Assembly: GCA_944472155.2 (NCBI GenBank)
Contig: OX235272.1
Coordinates: forward strand, 104,538,020 to 104,602,019
Length of the DNA: 64,000 nt
Source of the DNA: Trichobilharzia szidati
Lineage: Eukaryota; Platyhelminthes; Trematoda; Strigeidida; Schistosomatidae
Reading direction: 5' to 3'
Shown: piece after piece, positions 54,870-64,000 of the stretch
Numbering within the stretch: position 1 is the first letter of the stretch
How the letters are laid out: each line of letters begins with the position of its first letter
Made by a program: the position numbers and the translations under genes
Notes under the pieces: model-generated
What the model was told of the DNA's origin: nothing
Databases searched by the model: none
The model's input: only the letters and a program-made list of their open reading frames with translations

Positions 54870-56830
54870 ATATTAATTTGTTTATGAGATGTATCACACA
54901 GTGAGTGAAACAGTATCATTATTAACTGGATGACAAGTTTCAAACAGAATTTATTCTTCATAATCATTTCATCAACTATAATCACATGAATTCGAAACTT
55001 GAGTTTTATAGTTTTCTTTGTCCTCTCATATTTGTCGTCGTTGGGGTATTAGAAGTTTTCAGATATCTGGGTGGACAGGTGTTGAGTCATTCCTATTACA
55101 CGTGTTGGTTTGCACTTGATTCGATAAACACAGCTTCAGTTATCAATCTCTCCCTATACACTGTGACATTAGATTTTAAAACTGTCATCCTATCCCATCC
55201 ATCCTATTGTATGGTTGTGTGTAATTGCATGTAGTGAGAGCTATAGCTGAACTATTCTCTAGATTTCTCATCTTATTCGGGTCAACTAATCTAGATTTTG
55301 CTGCTAGGTTTTTATGCTTGGCTAGTCTGACTGCCCCTGTTCTACTACTTTGACCTATGTATTTGATCTGACAATCATTCCAGCAGGGTATTAGATAAAC
55401 TAAATTGTTTTGTTTAATTGGCTCCACAGGAACGTTTAACCGACAAAGCTTGTTTATAATTGAGTTTGTGGGTTTGAATGCCAGCCACTTTTATTCCTGC
55501 CTGCATTGTGAAGCATTCTGCGTAAGGTTTCCGAGGTTCTTTCCTTGTATGGAGTTGCTACTGATGATTTAGATTCCTTATTGTTGGTGTTGTCATTATC
55601 CTGCGCATGTTTGACATGCATGTCATCACTAATATTATTATTATTATTACTATCACTACTATCATTATTTATTTTATTTTTACATTTCTCTACATACTTT
55701 CTGACTAATTTATCAGGGTAATTAAGTTTCAAGGCTTCTCTTATATGTATCACTTCCTGTCTTAGATTTTTCTTGGTACTACTTACTTTTGTGCTGTGTC
55801 AGTTAGAGATTTCACCAGTCCTATTTTTACTGACATAGAATGGGGTGATTGGAAATCCAAATATCTGTTTGAATGTGTGGGTTTCCTTTAAACATTAGTG
55901 TTTAACTCACCATCTTCTTTCCTTTTTACTCTACAATCTAACATTTGAAATTCCCCTTCCTGACTTTTCAATTCATAAGTGAATTGAATCGCCTCTACCT
56001 TTGAGTTATAATGTGTTCGAAAAATCTATCCATATCCTGTGTTCTAAGTACAATGAATGTGTCATCTACATACCTCCACCATACTTTGTGGTGAGTCTGA
56101 ACGTTTCATTCGCTATATTTTCCCACATATCCATGAATATGTTTGCCACAACTGGGGATATTGATGGCCCGATGGCGAATCCCTTAGTTTGTTTGTATAT
56201 TTTCCCCTGGAATTTAAATACTGTGGAAGTTAGGCGTAGCTGCATTCCAAGCATTGTGTCCTCCAGTGGCACTTTCGTACTAAGTTCGAGTTCTTGCTCA
56301 GATATGAGTTCGTTGCTGACTGCCTCTACAGCCATATCTATTGGTATATGTGTATACAGACTGACAATGTCAAAACTAACCATTTTTTCTTCATAATCCA
56401 ATTTTAAATTATCTAATCTTTGTTTTAGTTCATATGAATTTGTTAGTCTAGATTTCGAGTGGCTTTTTGGGGGATTTAATACCAAAGCTAAATATTTAGA
56501 TAATTCATAAGTAGGTGAATTTCCAAAATCAACTATAGGTCTAATAGGGTATCTTGACTTATGAACTTTAACAACACCATACATTCTACTGGGGTTATTA
56601 GTTTTTGGCATTAAATTAAACCACTTAGACTCACCTAGAATTGGCTTCATTCTACTACCCAGCGACGACAAATATGAGGGGATAAAGAAAACTATAAAAC
56701 TGAAGTTTCGAAGTCGTGTGATTATAATTGATGAAATGATTATGAACAGTAAATTTTGTTCGAAACCTTGTCATCCAGTAAATAATAATTCTATTTCATT
56801 TTCTGTGTGATATATCTAATAAACCGACTT
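54870..56830 (-). mobile_element. Penelope-like element Q with inverted terminal arms
   Basis: The arms 54880-55050 and 56650-56830 are inverted copies over about 165 bp, including a TTTGTCGTCG end. Between them on the minus strand: RT (56066-56671) with MYGVVKVHKSRYPIRPIVDF, MVSFDIVSLYTHIPI (first catalytic Asp) and GFAIGPSISPVVANIFM. A one-base shift near 56085 follows, then WWRYVDDTF (YVDD intact), a linker (55454-55753, EALKLNYPDKLVRKYVEK), and GIY-YIG at 55185-55427 (VYLIPCWNDCQIKYIGQSS). It is the same family as element A. The RT N-terminus is truncated at the arm. Confidence 0.92.
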
Positions 56831-57119
56831 ATATGTAATTTCATGCATTTTGGTTTTACTAAAGACTTGTGTGGCCAGGTCACTATTAGTGAAGGAAGGT
56901 TAGTCAAGAAAGGTTTGAATGAAACATTAGATTTTAAAAGAATCATGAGCTTTGAAGATTCTTTAAGGTGAATCATTCATGGAATCTATTTCAGACCCCA
57001 AAAGGATAACTGATGAATGGAATTGGAACCTTTCTTGTGTATATGTCTTATCATAAAATAAAAGCATGTTTCATTCATACTGGGTTTTTTTACAACTTTC
57101 AGACACTAAACAGTATAAA
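56831..57119. other. Unassigned spacer
   Basis: No clear feature. Its right part may be decayed PLE sequence leading into element R. Confidence 0.4.
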
Positions 57120-58400
57120 TCTGATCAGCGATAAATTAGCTAGTGAAAAGTTGATGGTTTCAAGCAGTTTGCTAAGTAACTTCCGAAATATCGACATCGA
57201 GTTATTGTTGAGAAAGAAAAAGACCATAGTATTTCATTATTAGACGTCCTTATGACCAGAAAACAGGACGGCACAATAATAAGAAGTGTTTATAGAAAAT
57301 CCACATCATTGGGCCAGTACACACATTTTCTCAGCTTTATGCCCTTGAAATACAAACGCAATCTAATAAAGTGCTTGGTCCACAGAGCAAGAGAGATTCG
57401 CTCGGACGAATGTCTTGACGAGGAACTTAACAATATTAAACGGTTGCGAAGTGAGAATGGCTATCCTGAAAAGTTTATTGATAAGAATATGAATCTCAAA
57501 CCAAAGCAGCCCAAGTTACCAACAGTTCCAAAAAAGGCCTTGTTCTTACAGATGCAGTTCCTAGGAGACAACACCAGTGAGATACTAACACAGTGCCTTA
57601 GAAATGCGGTAAAAAGAGTATTCCCTGCTGCAGAATTACGCTGTATCTTCAAAACCACTCCTCTTCTGCGTTCAGGAGTAAAAGACAAACTGCCTAATTT
57701 CGCCTCTTCCATGTGTATCTATCAATTTAACTGCTCCTGTGGAGCCAGTTAGTTACATCGGCTGTACAATTAGGCGTGTTTCTTGTGAAATTTTTGAACA
57801 TCACCCTGCCTGGTTAAGCAAAGGACAAACAAAATCTATTCGCAGCGCTATTCTCTCTCATCTTGTGGAGACAGAACACAAGACTGACGTTAATCATGCT
57901 TTCAGGGTCATTTACCGCATACCAACTAATCTCAATTTCGCTTTAAGAGTTCGACTTCTAAGTATTGCTGAGGCTGTGGGGATCCATATTAACAAGCCTA
58001 ATTTATGCATCCAAAAGAAATTAGTTCAGACATTATCATTACCTTTGCCATCTAGGTTCGAACAATCCGGAATTTTTTTGGAATTTCCCTAATTTTAGTT
58101 GATATTCTATTCGCTATTATATCTTTATTATTATTATTTAAGCATCTTCAATGAACTGTGAATTTCATTGTGATCTTACTTTACAAATCGATATTATTTA
58201 AAAAAACGCTAATATTGTTATTAACGACTAATTTAATATATTCTGTGTATATAAACATATATATAATTGTAGAGCCTGGAAGAGGAATTTATCGAAAAGA
58301 ATATTCTTTGCTCAATTATTTTGTGTTTTATAGATGTCAGAATGAATATTTTTGCTATATTTAAATCATAACGTTCAAAGTTTCAGTTATATATGTCCGC
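57120..58400 (+). mobile_element. Penelope-like element R, thumb, GIY-YIG and hammerhead 3' arm
   Basis: 57252-57752 encodes DGTIIRSVYRKSTSLGQYTH, CLVHRAREIRSDECLDEELN, LFLQMQFLGDNTSEIL and SMCIYQFNCSCGAS. An apparent 4-base duplication (AGTT in GCCAGTTAGTTAC, 57746-57758) shifts the frame, and 57739-58092 continues with SYIGCTIRR, HHPAWLSKGQTKSI, LSHLVETEHKTD and NKPNLCIQKKLVQTLSLP. GIY-YIG is complete apart from that shift. The 3' arm carries a sense hammerhead-like block. The RT palm is missing by 5' truncation. Confidence 0.9.
58272..58313 (+). ncRNA. Hammerhead-like module in the 3' arm of PLE R
   Basis: Stem I GAGC/GCTC (58272-58275, 58310-58313), flanked by AATT on both sides that could extend it. 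Core CTGGAAGA (CUGAAGA with an extra G), weak stem II GA...TC, GAAA (58294-58297), stem III AGAATATTCT, then T-T. The stem I sequence differs from the CAGC/GCTG type yet still pairs. Confidence 0.5.
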
Positions 58401-58809
58401 AAAGCAAGTTCCTTTTTAAAAGTTTGAAAAAATTTAGGCATTGGGAATGCGTGATATTCATTATTATTATAAAAGTTATTTATTATTATTTCCCAGTGTG
58501 AATGAAAAACAAAACGATATCGTTGTTTTGTGTACTGACATTTCACTATTGAATGCTGATGCTGCTAATAGCTTTATCAAAGTAGTAGTATTATTTAACC
58601 AGAATTTACAAAATTCACTCAGCTTGTATTATATAACAACATAATCATCGTTCATCAACATGTGGTATTTTCCACGTTGTTGTGAAGTTGGCGAATTGGT
58701 AAAGATAACAAAACCAGGTAGGTGTAGATTGTTGGATTTGATCAGCGTATAAAAATATACAAAAGCAGCAAGTGTCTGCATAATAAAACTGCTTATCACA
58801 TTCGAGTTG
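58401..58809. other. Unassigned AT-rich spacer
   Basis: No gene or repeat recognised. Confidence 0.45.
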
Positions 58810-60180
58810 ATTTTGCCATTTCATGAGGGAAGGGAGGGGTGTTGTAACCAGGTGAAATTCTGTTTCACTCCATCATTTCTATTCATCTAAGACAATTTTG
58901 ATGCCACTTGATATGAAGTGCTTCTGTTGATATTGTATGCTGTTTGTCATTTCTGAAATCCTTCTGGATTATTTCAATATTGTCAAAATCAATTTTGTTA
59001 CCTGATTATATAGAGTAGCGTGTACACGACCCATGACTCGTCACCTTTCAAGCTTTTGTAGTTCAACTAGATTTCTCGGTGGCTGATCAAACATTCAGTC
59101 TACGGTCTTTAGTTCTTGTGATTACCTTGATTTCTCTCTGGTGAGGTTTGTCCAGTGTATATCACATCACATTGCAAGCACTTTATTTTATCGACACAGT
59201 TAGATTGAGAGTACTTAGGGATTCGGTCTTTCACATGGACAGGTTTGCTTTGTAGTATATGTGTGAGTCTGATGCTTTGAATAAAATTCTGATGTCGTGC
59301 TTACTGAGTACCCTTCTCTTTTGATATCTTCTGACGTTTCCTCTCAGGAGAATTTCAGTAATGTTTGATATTTCTTCTTCTTTTTATTTCTCATCCGTTA
59401 ACATCAAAGAGTATGGTCGTCTAAGAAGACGTGAGACAACTGATAGCTTTGCGCTGATGTGGTGTGATGAACCAAAGTCTAAATATTTATTGCAGTGGGT
59501 TTTCTTCCTGAATATAGATATACTAAAATATCCGTTTTCTCTCCTCTTAATTAGATAGTCTAGAAATGGTAGTTCACCGAAGTGTGATTCTGTCTGCCTC
59601 CAAAGGAAACTGGCTGTTAGGATATATATTGTTCAGTTTCTTGAAGAATGAACTGTCTAGATCTCGTTTTACCACAACGAAATTTTCATCAATGTATTTC
59701 AGCCATATGTCATCTTCAAATGTATTCATGAAAACATCATTGACTACTGGGGAAAATGGTGAATCCGTAGCAACACCATTTGTTTGTCTATATTAGTTCC
59801 CTTTAAATGTAAAATAATTGCTCTCTAGAAAGAATGAATTTAAAGTTCTTAATTATTTCACTGGTGTCTAGTGTGCATCTTTGTGATAGGGTTGTACCTG
59901 ATATCAAGACTTTCAGTGATGGGAATGCTAGTATATAATGAGTTAATATAATAGCTTACCATAATATCTTCTTGACAAATTTCCTGGTGTTCTATTTTGC
60001 ATCTGAACTCACATGAATCTCTTATAACATTTTGAGTGTCCTTCCGCAGTGGTTGTAATATCGAAAATAAGTATTTGGAGAGGCTGTATGTCACTGAGTT
60101 GGTAAAATCTACTACTGGTTTTAACGGAAATGTGGATTTATGTATCTTTGGTTGACCATCGAATCTTGAGGGTACATAAG
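58810..60180 (-). mobile_element. Penelope-like element S, different family, decayed RT and GIY-YIG
   Basis: Minus strand: RT start PKIHKSTFPLKPVVDF and TYSLSKYLFSIL (60180-60030), YINSLYTSIPITESLDI (59960-59900), GVATDSPFSPVVNDVFM, then KYIDENFVVVKRD (59650-59700), where the YxDD box reads YIDE and the second Asp is Glu. Next come ELPFLDYLIKRRENGYFSI (near 59540) and HCNKYLDFGSSHH. The GIY-YIG remnant at 59130-59190 reads IKCLQCDVIYTGQT. Many frameshifts are present. Its motifs differ from those of the other PLEs here, so it is a separate lineage. Confidence 0.85.
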
Positions 60181-60304
60181 ATATTGATTTTCGATTAATT
60201 ATAAATCATTAGCAGAAATTCAAGGGAATCTGGATACATGCGCATTTATATGTGCAGTTGAAAACTATCCTTTTTAAATTACTTCATATTTACTGGATAA
60301 ATAG

Positions 60305-60400
60305 TGTTCTGTCTGTCTGGTCTGTATTCAACATAGAACTTGACACCGAAGTGCAGCAGTTCGAGTTACCACCTTCCAAATACCACACAAAGGTAGACAA
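60305..60400 (-). mobile_element. LINE 3' UTR fragment (same family as 20040-20560)
   Basis: Minus strand: CTCGAACTGCTGCACTTCGG, AGTTCTATGTTG and ACAGACAGAACA correspond to 20485-20545. It is short and diverged. Confidence 0.6.
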
Positions 60401-60939
60401 GAAAATAAGTGAAGAGAATCAATAGAGTTTTGACAAGTATAAGAGTGAAACAGAATGAGTAATGCACCTGATATAGGTGCAGGTTGGAAATTGTGTTGAA
60501 TAGTGTTACCTCATAAACACACAATCAAGTATTCTCTGCTTTATATTCAATCAATTAATTACACTGCTCCAGCCTTAACAGTATGCATCATGCATAGATC
60601 AGTCGTAGAATAGTTTCTAGTCGCACAGAAGTTTCTGGTTCCATTCCCCGACCGACCAACGCACTGAGAAACCTCGTCTAGTTTACTTAGCTAACAGTAA
60701 GCCCCAAAAACTAAGGGAAGTTAAGCATGTGACTAGTAGCATCACACTGCATATTGAACACCACATCTACTGAAATTTACAAAACTCCAAGTTGAAAAAA
60801 GAATGCATGACAGTGTGATATTTGATTTTCATACTGATTAGGTGACTTTCAAACCGCTTCATCATTTCCCTGTGTTAATTAAAATCAATATTTGAGATCT
60901 ATCATTTCGAATTAGTTCAGCGTGCCAATTTTTGTTCTA
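60401..60939. other. Unassigned spacer
   Basis: No gene or repeat recognised. Confidence 0.45.
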
Positions 60940-61130
60940 TTAGTGGGAGGATTTCACTATGAGTTGACATCAATTAAGAAACCAGTAGAAAACTTAGGAG
61001 TACTGCCAGACACCTGTTGCGTCAGCCTAGTCTGGGACTGAGTCTTCTGCAGTACGCAACCACCAGCAGAGTTTGAACCCAGGACCAAGGTGAGCGAGCT
61101 CGTAGACCATTGAGCCACCTAAGTTGAAAT
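60940..61130 (-). mobile_element. tRNA-derived hammerhead-type SINE (copy 10)
   Basis: Minus strand: head with GTGGCTCAATGGTCTACGAG (A-box, 61100-61119), B-box GGGTTCAAAC near 61072-61081, block GTACTGC, AGAAGACTCAGTCCCAGACT, GCAACAGGTGTC, GCAGTAC, and the tail. Stem I (GTACTGC/GCAGTAC) still pairs over 7 bp while the core is decayed. Confidence 0.75.
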
Positions 61131-61372
61131 ATTTTAGTCAATCATATTACGTCATCTAACTTACTAACTCAATCTTACTTTTGATAGCGTTATTAGAAGA
61201 CGGAGATTATCTGAAAAATGTGGTGTATTTGCGCTATACATTTCGAACAATCTGATCACACATTTACTTGTCAAGTCGACATATATATGAAAAAGTTAAA
61301 TTAAACAAGGTGACAAAAAAAGAGAATTAAGAATAGTTAACACAAACGTTTGGTGATCCAATCAAATAAGGA
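61131..61372. other. Unassigned spacer
   Basis: No feature recognised; no downstream arm of element T was found here. Confidence 0.45.
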
Positions 61373-62377
61373 TTACCAAGGAAGGTTAAGGGTAATAACA
61401 AATTGTTTTTGAATACACAAGGGGGGGAGCTTAAGTTTATGAATGGCTATAGTCTCAGCGTATTTTAGTAAACGTCCTTGACCGTTTTTATAGATGACCT
61501 TAAAGGCTGAGTTAACATCAACCTAATGGCTCATCGCGATTAGATGTTTAGCTATAGATGAAGTTGGTGGTCTGACACCTGCATCTACTGGCTTGTCACA
61601 ATTCATCTGTTTTCTTAACCATTTTGGGATATGCTCTCCCACCCTCACGTGAAACGCGCGATTACTCCTCCCTATGTATGTATGTCCACACACACACGAA
61701 AATTGGTAAATTGTGTGGGATGTGATATAATCACCTGTGCACTTTTGAGTTTTGCAGTGAAGCATATTTTTAGCTTTTTCCACAATTACAAGCTGGGCTG
61801 CATAGTAGGTTCTACGGATGATCGAATTCAACCTTTATCTCAAAATCCTACTGTTTATTTCCCCGTTATACGATAATTTAAGGAAAACCTTTTTCTTAGG
61901 GATGGTATGGATTGTGGGTTTAGAGGCTAGTTGACTTCTACACCTGTTTAAAAACTTCAAAGGATATCCGTTTTCAACAAGAGTATCCATCAATATTTCG
62001 TTTTCTTTGTGTATAACATCAGCCGTGCAAATACGCTGAATCCTCTTAAATAGACACTTCACCAAGCCTCTCTTATATTGTAATGGACAGAAGCTGTGAA
62101 AATTAAGATATTGCCCTGTCCAAGTGGGCTTTCTGTAGATAGAACGTCTTATTGAGCCATCGTCTCTTCGACTCAGAAGTATGTCTAAAAATTCGAGCTG
62201 GTTGCGACTTTCTTCCTCGCATGTAAGACTAATATGATTCTGTACAGAGTTAAGTCTATCTAATAGACGACTCGCATCTTCATGATTGTCGCATATCAAA
62301 ATGATATCGTCTACATATCTCTTATAGAAAGGCAATTTAGAAATTAAATCAAAGGATAAGTTTTCAACATAAGACAT
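61373..62377 (-). pseudogene. PLE T reverse transcriptase (C-terminal part) with GIY-YIG endonuclease
   Basis: One frame of 335 codons interrupted only by two in-frame stops (TAA at 61835-61837, TAG at 61523-61525), with no frameshift seen. Residues about 1-27 end in KRYVDDIIL with YVDD intact. Then QLEFLDILLSRRDDGSIRR, RKPTWTGQYLNFHSF and KRGLVKCLFKRI (thumb), a linker, and GIY-YIG from about residue 215 (HTIYQFSCVCGHTYIGRSNR, VRVGEHIPKWL). The C-terminus has SAFKVIYK, RLLKYAETIAI and LCIQKQF. In full PLE proteins this covers the second half. It is the longest uninterrupted PLE frame in the window, suggesting recent loss. Confidence 0.9.
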
Positions 62378-62523
62378 GTAAACGTCCGCTAACTTTAGTT
62401 GTTGTCGAATTAACCTTGTTTCTATATTAGATCATTCTTGTATTACCTGATTAATTATCTAAACTTGACAAACCTCATGTAAACACACATACACACAAAT
62501 AATTGTATTTAAATACGATTGTA

Positions 62524-62567
62524 CAGCTATGTGAATGAATTCGCCGTTGAAAAGAGTCTCTTCGCTG
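62524..62567 (+). ncRNA. Hammerhead-like module in the leading arm of PLE T
   Basis: Stem I CAGC/GCTG (62524-62527, 62564-62567), degenerate core strand TATGTGA, GAAA (62549-62552), stem III AGAG-T-CTCT (62553-62561), and T-C at the expected cleavage position (62562-62563). The helices are intact; the core strand is mutated. Confidence 0.5.
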
Positions 62568-62739
62568 AACTTCTTCTCCTTTTTTACATATGATTCAATG
62601 GGGATTTTTAAGCTACTTATTCAAAAATATCAATTAATTCAGATCATTTAATGAACATGACTAGTGGTCATTAAAGAGATTTAAATTTGACGACAAAATA
62701 AATACACTAAACAAGTACCAAAAATATATTAAACAAAGC

Positions 62740-63375
62740 TAACATCTTAGATAGTAGGAGGCAATCGGCCACAGGAAGCCTTGGACCTAGGTTTCGTGCT
62801 GGTTGGCACTCATCAGCAAGGCGTATCAGCAACCTTGAAGGAACTGATGTCCCTTCTGAGATTGGAACCCACGTCACCCAGTGAGTACTGCAGTCATAGA
62901 CATTATCACTGAGCTATTCGGGCTAGCGATTGACTTCCTGTAGGACTGTAGTGGGTATTTCGATTGGACACTAATAACTAGTGTGGCGTGTCTAGTCCTT
63001 TGTTTGGTGCAGACTGAATTCTAGCACTCATGTTTCGCAATGTGGCCACCATTCTAGGTAGTTCACCATCACGGTGCTCATTGATTTGATGATATTAGAT
63101 AGCTGGGTGACGTGGGTTCGAATCTCAGAAGGGACATGAGTTCCTTCAAGGTTGCAGATACGCCTTGTTGATGAGTGCCAACTAGCACAAAACCCAAGGT
63201 CGAGCAAGGCTTCCCGCCGATTGCCTCCAACTATCTAATATCATCAAATTAATGTGCACCGTGATGGCGAGCTACCTAGAATTGTGGCCACATTGCAAAC
63301 CTAACCTGACTGATAGAATTCAGTCTGCACGCCACACTAGTTACTAGTGTCTAATCAAAATAGCTAACACCTATT
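62740..63375. repeat. Large inverted repeat built from two third-family SINEs
   Basis: Left half: minus-strand SINE (62755-62945; A-box in CCCGAATAGCTCAG form near 62915, B-box region near 62858-62875) plus flank 62946-63100. Right half: plus-strand SINE part (63110-63230, B-box GTGGGTTCGAATCTC at 63112-63126) plus flank to 63375. The subsegments 63044-63100 and 63233-63290 are near-exact inverted copies, as are the TGCAGACTGAATTC and GAATTCAGTCTGCA blocks (63009, 63316). Confidence 0.75.
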
Positions 63376-64000
63376 CAGTTTTATACTGAACAAATACACT
63401 TCAACTGGAAATAATTCCAAATAACTAAAACTGAACTAATTCACGACAAGTTGTATTGTCTCCAAGTGAAAAGCCGTCGGTACTTGAGGTTGTGTATAGT
63501 AGTAGTTCTTGTTTACGTTGTAGTCAGAAATTGATTAAATTTTCAAATGCCTTTTTTTATTTTTACTTTGAAATGGAAAAAGAAGAAGAGAAGAAATCTG
63601 GCTTCAAAAGACTTTTTAAATTGAGGTTAAACAAATTATTTTAAAAAAGCGGAACGAATTTCCTTTTTTTGAAAAAATTTCACCTGGTTTTCTGATAACC
63701 TTAATTTAGGGCATTAGACAAAAAGTAGGCGTAAACTATGAATTGGTTACATATATAGCAGCCATACAGTAAGTGATAAAGTGCATTTTTCGACAATGCA
63801 GTCGATTAGGATGAATGAATTCAATCGGAAAATGTAAAATGCTGATACCGGTTTCTAAAGTGCAGTTGATAGAATTACTTGATTAATTAATTAATTGGTT
63901 TTTGCCTATCAGATGTGTGTACTGAAATTCTATTATCAAGAAAGCTAATTAATCATTTGAGAAGAAATTATGAAATTTAGGTGTCGGTTTTTATTTTTTA
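63376..64000. other. Unassigned AT-rich end of window
   Basis: No gene or repeat recognised. A 62-codon frame at 63456-63644 is low-complexity (Glu/Lys-rich) and probably not coding. Confidence 0.45.

Larger units (their letters stand above)
61373..62640 (-). mobile_element. Penelope-like element T, RT palm to C-terminus, with inverted leading arm
   Basis: Coding sequence occupies 61373-62377 (separate entry). Upstream, 62460-62640 matches the arms of element I and carries a hammerhead block on the plus strand, antisense to the coding strand, as in the left arm of I. No 3' arm is visible below 61373. 5' truncation lies just before the RT catalytic site. Confidence 0.85.

Noticed and set aside
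54870..56830. DNA transposon with terminal inverted repeats
   Set aside because: The coding content between the inverted arms is PLE RT plus GIY-YIG, and inverted arms are a known PLE form.
63456..63644. Small Lys/Glu-rich protein gene
   Set aside because: Low complexity, no homologous motif and no supporting signals.

Overview
The window is AT-rich, repeat-saturated eukaryotic intergenic DNA, most likely from a blood fluke (Schistosoma or a close schistosomatid). Three things point there: a degenerate copy of the canonical Sm-alpha SINE with its hammerhead ribozyme region (about 49.87-50.13 kb), RTE-clade elements resembling SR2, and CR1-like and Penelope-like retroelements mixed with tRNA-derived SINEs. 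I find no intact host gene and no structural RNA gene. Two scaffold gaps of about 500 N lie at 16486-16983 and 53645-54138.

Layout. 0-8.3 kb: RTE 3' end, a minus-strand Penelope-like element (PLE), a CR1-like 3' end, two more PLE remnants and SINEs. 8.4-9.8 kb: a decayed minus-strand Ty3/gypsy fragment (RNase H and integrase). 10.6-13.9 kb: a nearly full-length but broken CR1-like LINE with endonuclease and reverse transcriptase (RT). 14.6-16.5 kb: a second LINE family interrupted by an RTE copy, running into the first gap. 17-22.4 kb: mostly unassigned. 22.5-23.8 kb: a minus-strand RTE copy bounded by a 27-bp target site duplication. 24-34.2 kb: PLE, CR1-like, SINE and RTE pieces. 35.05-39.43 kb: a PLE with inverted terminal arms into which a full-length RTE element has inserted. 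39.4-46.9 kb: head-to-head SINEs and a run of PLE copies. 47.6-52.6 kb: SINEs, Sm-alpha and a minus-strand CR1-like copy. 53.5-62.6 kb: PLE after PLE. 62.7-63.4 kb: a large SINE-based inverted repeat.

At least 18 PLE loci from several families are recognisable from RT motifs (YVDD and variants), linkers, GIY-YIG endonuclease motifs and C-terminal tails. Many carry inverted terminal arms (pseudo-LTRs), and those arms hold hammerhead-ribozyme-like modules. The cleanest is a 233-bp unit at 54572-54804, made only of arm sequence with two inverted hammerheads and flanked by 12-bp direct repeats. A separate tRNA-derived SINE family carries another hammerhead-like module whose stem I covaries between copies. 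With Sm-alpha this gives three unrelated settings of self-cleaving-type RNA in one 64-kb window.

The parts fit a retroelement graveyard. Autonomous RTE, CR1-like and PLE elements supplied reverse transcriptases, SINEs rode on them, and later insertions nested in earlier ones. Four of the RTE insertions sit in or directly against PLE copies. All large reading frames contain stops or frameshifts. Two short stretches (17129-17261 and 44882-45220) look protein-like without resembling any mobile element and may be host exon debris.
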